A DNA stretch of 64,000 nucleotides, taken from contig JAEZIB010000091.1 in assembly GCA_023416275.1 (NCBI GenBank), positions 1 through 64,000 on the forward strand. The letters are read 5' to 3'. Origin of the DNA: Bacillota bacterium (lineage in GTDB: Bacteria > Bacillota > Clostridia > Acetivibrionales > DSM-1351). Made by a program: the position numbers and the translations under genes. Shown one piece after another: positions 63,586-64,000 of this stretch; within the stretch, counting starts at the first letter, position 1; each line of letters starts with the position of its first letter. The notes under the pieces are model-generated. The model worked only from the letters and a program-made list of their open reading frames with translations. It made no database searches and was not told the DNA's origin.

Positions 63586-64000
63586 ATGTCTAAATTAAAG
63601 GTTGGTATTATTGGTGGAACTGGAATGGTTGGTCAAAGATTTATTGCGCTTCTTGAAAATCATCCCTGGTTTGAGGTGGTTTCTATAGCTGCAAGTGGTA
63701 AATCTGCTGGCAAAACTTATGCTCAGTCTATAGATGGCAGATGGAAAATGTCAACACCTATTCCTGAAGGAGTTAAAAACATTTTAGTCAAAAATGCCAC
63801 TGAACAAGTAAAAGAAATCTGCGCTGAGGTTGATTTTGTTTTTTGCGCAGTTGATATGAAAAAAGATGAAATTAAAAAGCTTGAAGAAGAATACGCAAAA
63901 AATGAAACTCCTGTAGTTTCTAATAATTCAGCTCATAGATGGACTCCTGATGTTCCTATGCTCATCCCAGAAATAAATGCTGATCATGTTAGTGTTATAG
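63586..64000 (+). CDS. asd: Aspartate-semialdehyde dehydrogenase, N-terminal part
   Basis: 138 codons visible, running off the window. The NADP-binding start KVGIIGGTGMVGQRFIALLENHPWFE and VVSNNSAHRWTPDVPMLIPEIN are typical of the archaeal/fungal-like Asd type also found in clostridia. ATG 63586 follows TTGGAGG. Second step of the aspartate pathway to lysine, threonine and methionine. The catalytic Cys lies beyond the window end. Confidence 0.9.
   Translation, partial: MSKLKVGIIGGTGMVGQRFIALLENHPWFEVVSIAASGKSAGKTYAQSIDGRWKMSTPIPEGVKNILVKNATEQVKEICAEVDFVFCAVDMKKDEIKKLEEEYAKNETPVVSNNSAHRWTPDVPMLIPEINADHVSVI

Overview
The window is AT-rich, clostridial-type chromosomal DNA from a Gram-positive, endospore-forming, motile anaerobe. 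Supporting evidence: spoIVFA/spoIVFB, mreBCD-mrdA-minCDE in the typical Firmicute order, a MecA adaptor, an NfnAB bifurcating transhydrogenase, strong AGGAGG-type ribosome binding sites, two methyl-accepting chemotaxis proteins and a sigma-D-like promoter. The H-NOX domain is closest in memory to that of Thermoanaerobacter (Caldanaerobacter), and the maf-radC-mre-min-spoIVF order recalls cluster III clostridia (Acetivibrio/Ruminiclostridium group). No cellulosomal dockerin or cohesin is present, so genus assignment is only a guess. There are no rRNA, tRNA, CRISPR or intact transposase genes.

Layout. 1-2.4 kb: a DUF58 protein fragment, a MoxR ATPase and two half-size TauE/SafE membrane proteins. 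2.7-8.1 kb: an AI-2E family permease, then accessory genes (an unknown secreted protein behind an 18-codon leader ORF, a flavodoxin, and a lipoprotein overlapping a secreted metzincin-like protease, with a truncated copy of the lipoprotein upstream). 8.2-10.5 kb: nfnAB. 10.7-21.7 kb: a long minus-strand cell-shape, division and sporulation block (maf, radC, mreBCD, mrdA, minCDE, a degenerate methylglyoxal-synthase-like gene, spoIVFA, spoIVFB). 22-25 kb: mecA, a PRC-barrel protein and a membrane/TPR-like protein. 25.5-38 kb: central metabolism and housekeeping (tartrate/malate-type dehydrogenase, lon, pyk, citrate synthase, SEC-C protein, DUF4397 protein, asnA, icd). 38-51 kb: an H-NOX chemoreceptor, a 2918-residue cyclic beta-1,2-glucan synthase-like enzyme and a second chemoreceptor. 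51-64 kb: a large GLUG/Ig/RCC1 surface protein, pflA, a small membrane protein, an M48 protease, an isoaspartyl-dipeptidase-like enzyme, an amino-acid ABC importer, an L,D-transpeptidase and the 5' part of asd.

The most unusual content is not protein coding. The intergenic regions carry several families of dispersed, palindrome-ended, non-autonomous elements. Family 1 has ends of the CAACTTTCGCAG type, with about 290-bp long forms and about 55-bp end-to-end short forms. One long form has 13-bp perfect inverted repeats flanked by a possible 6-bp target duplication and sits inside another inverted-repeat element. Family 2 (about 155 bp, ends TATAACG/CGTTATA) has a conserved multi-hairpin core in four copies. 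A 129-bp element has insertion-sequence-like ends. A further 26-bp sequence occurs twice. Other points are an H-NOX receptor that keeps the residues linked to O2 binding and lies behind a near-consensus sigma-D promoter, an MgsA-like protein lacking catalytic motifs inside the min cluster, an IadA-like enzyme in which Glu stands at the bridging-Lys position, short leader ORFs with strong Shine-Dalgarno sites before citrate synthase and before an unknown gene, and a GC-richer segment after nfnB with in-frame UAG codons.
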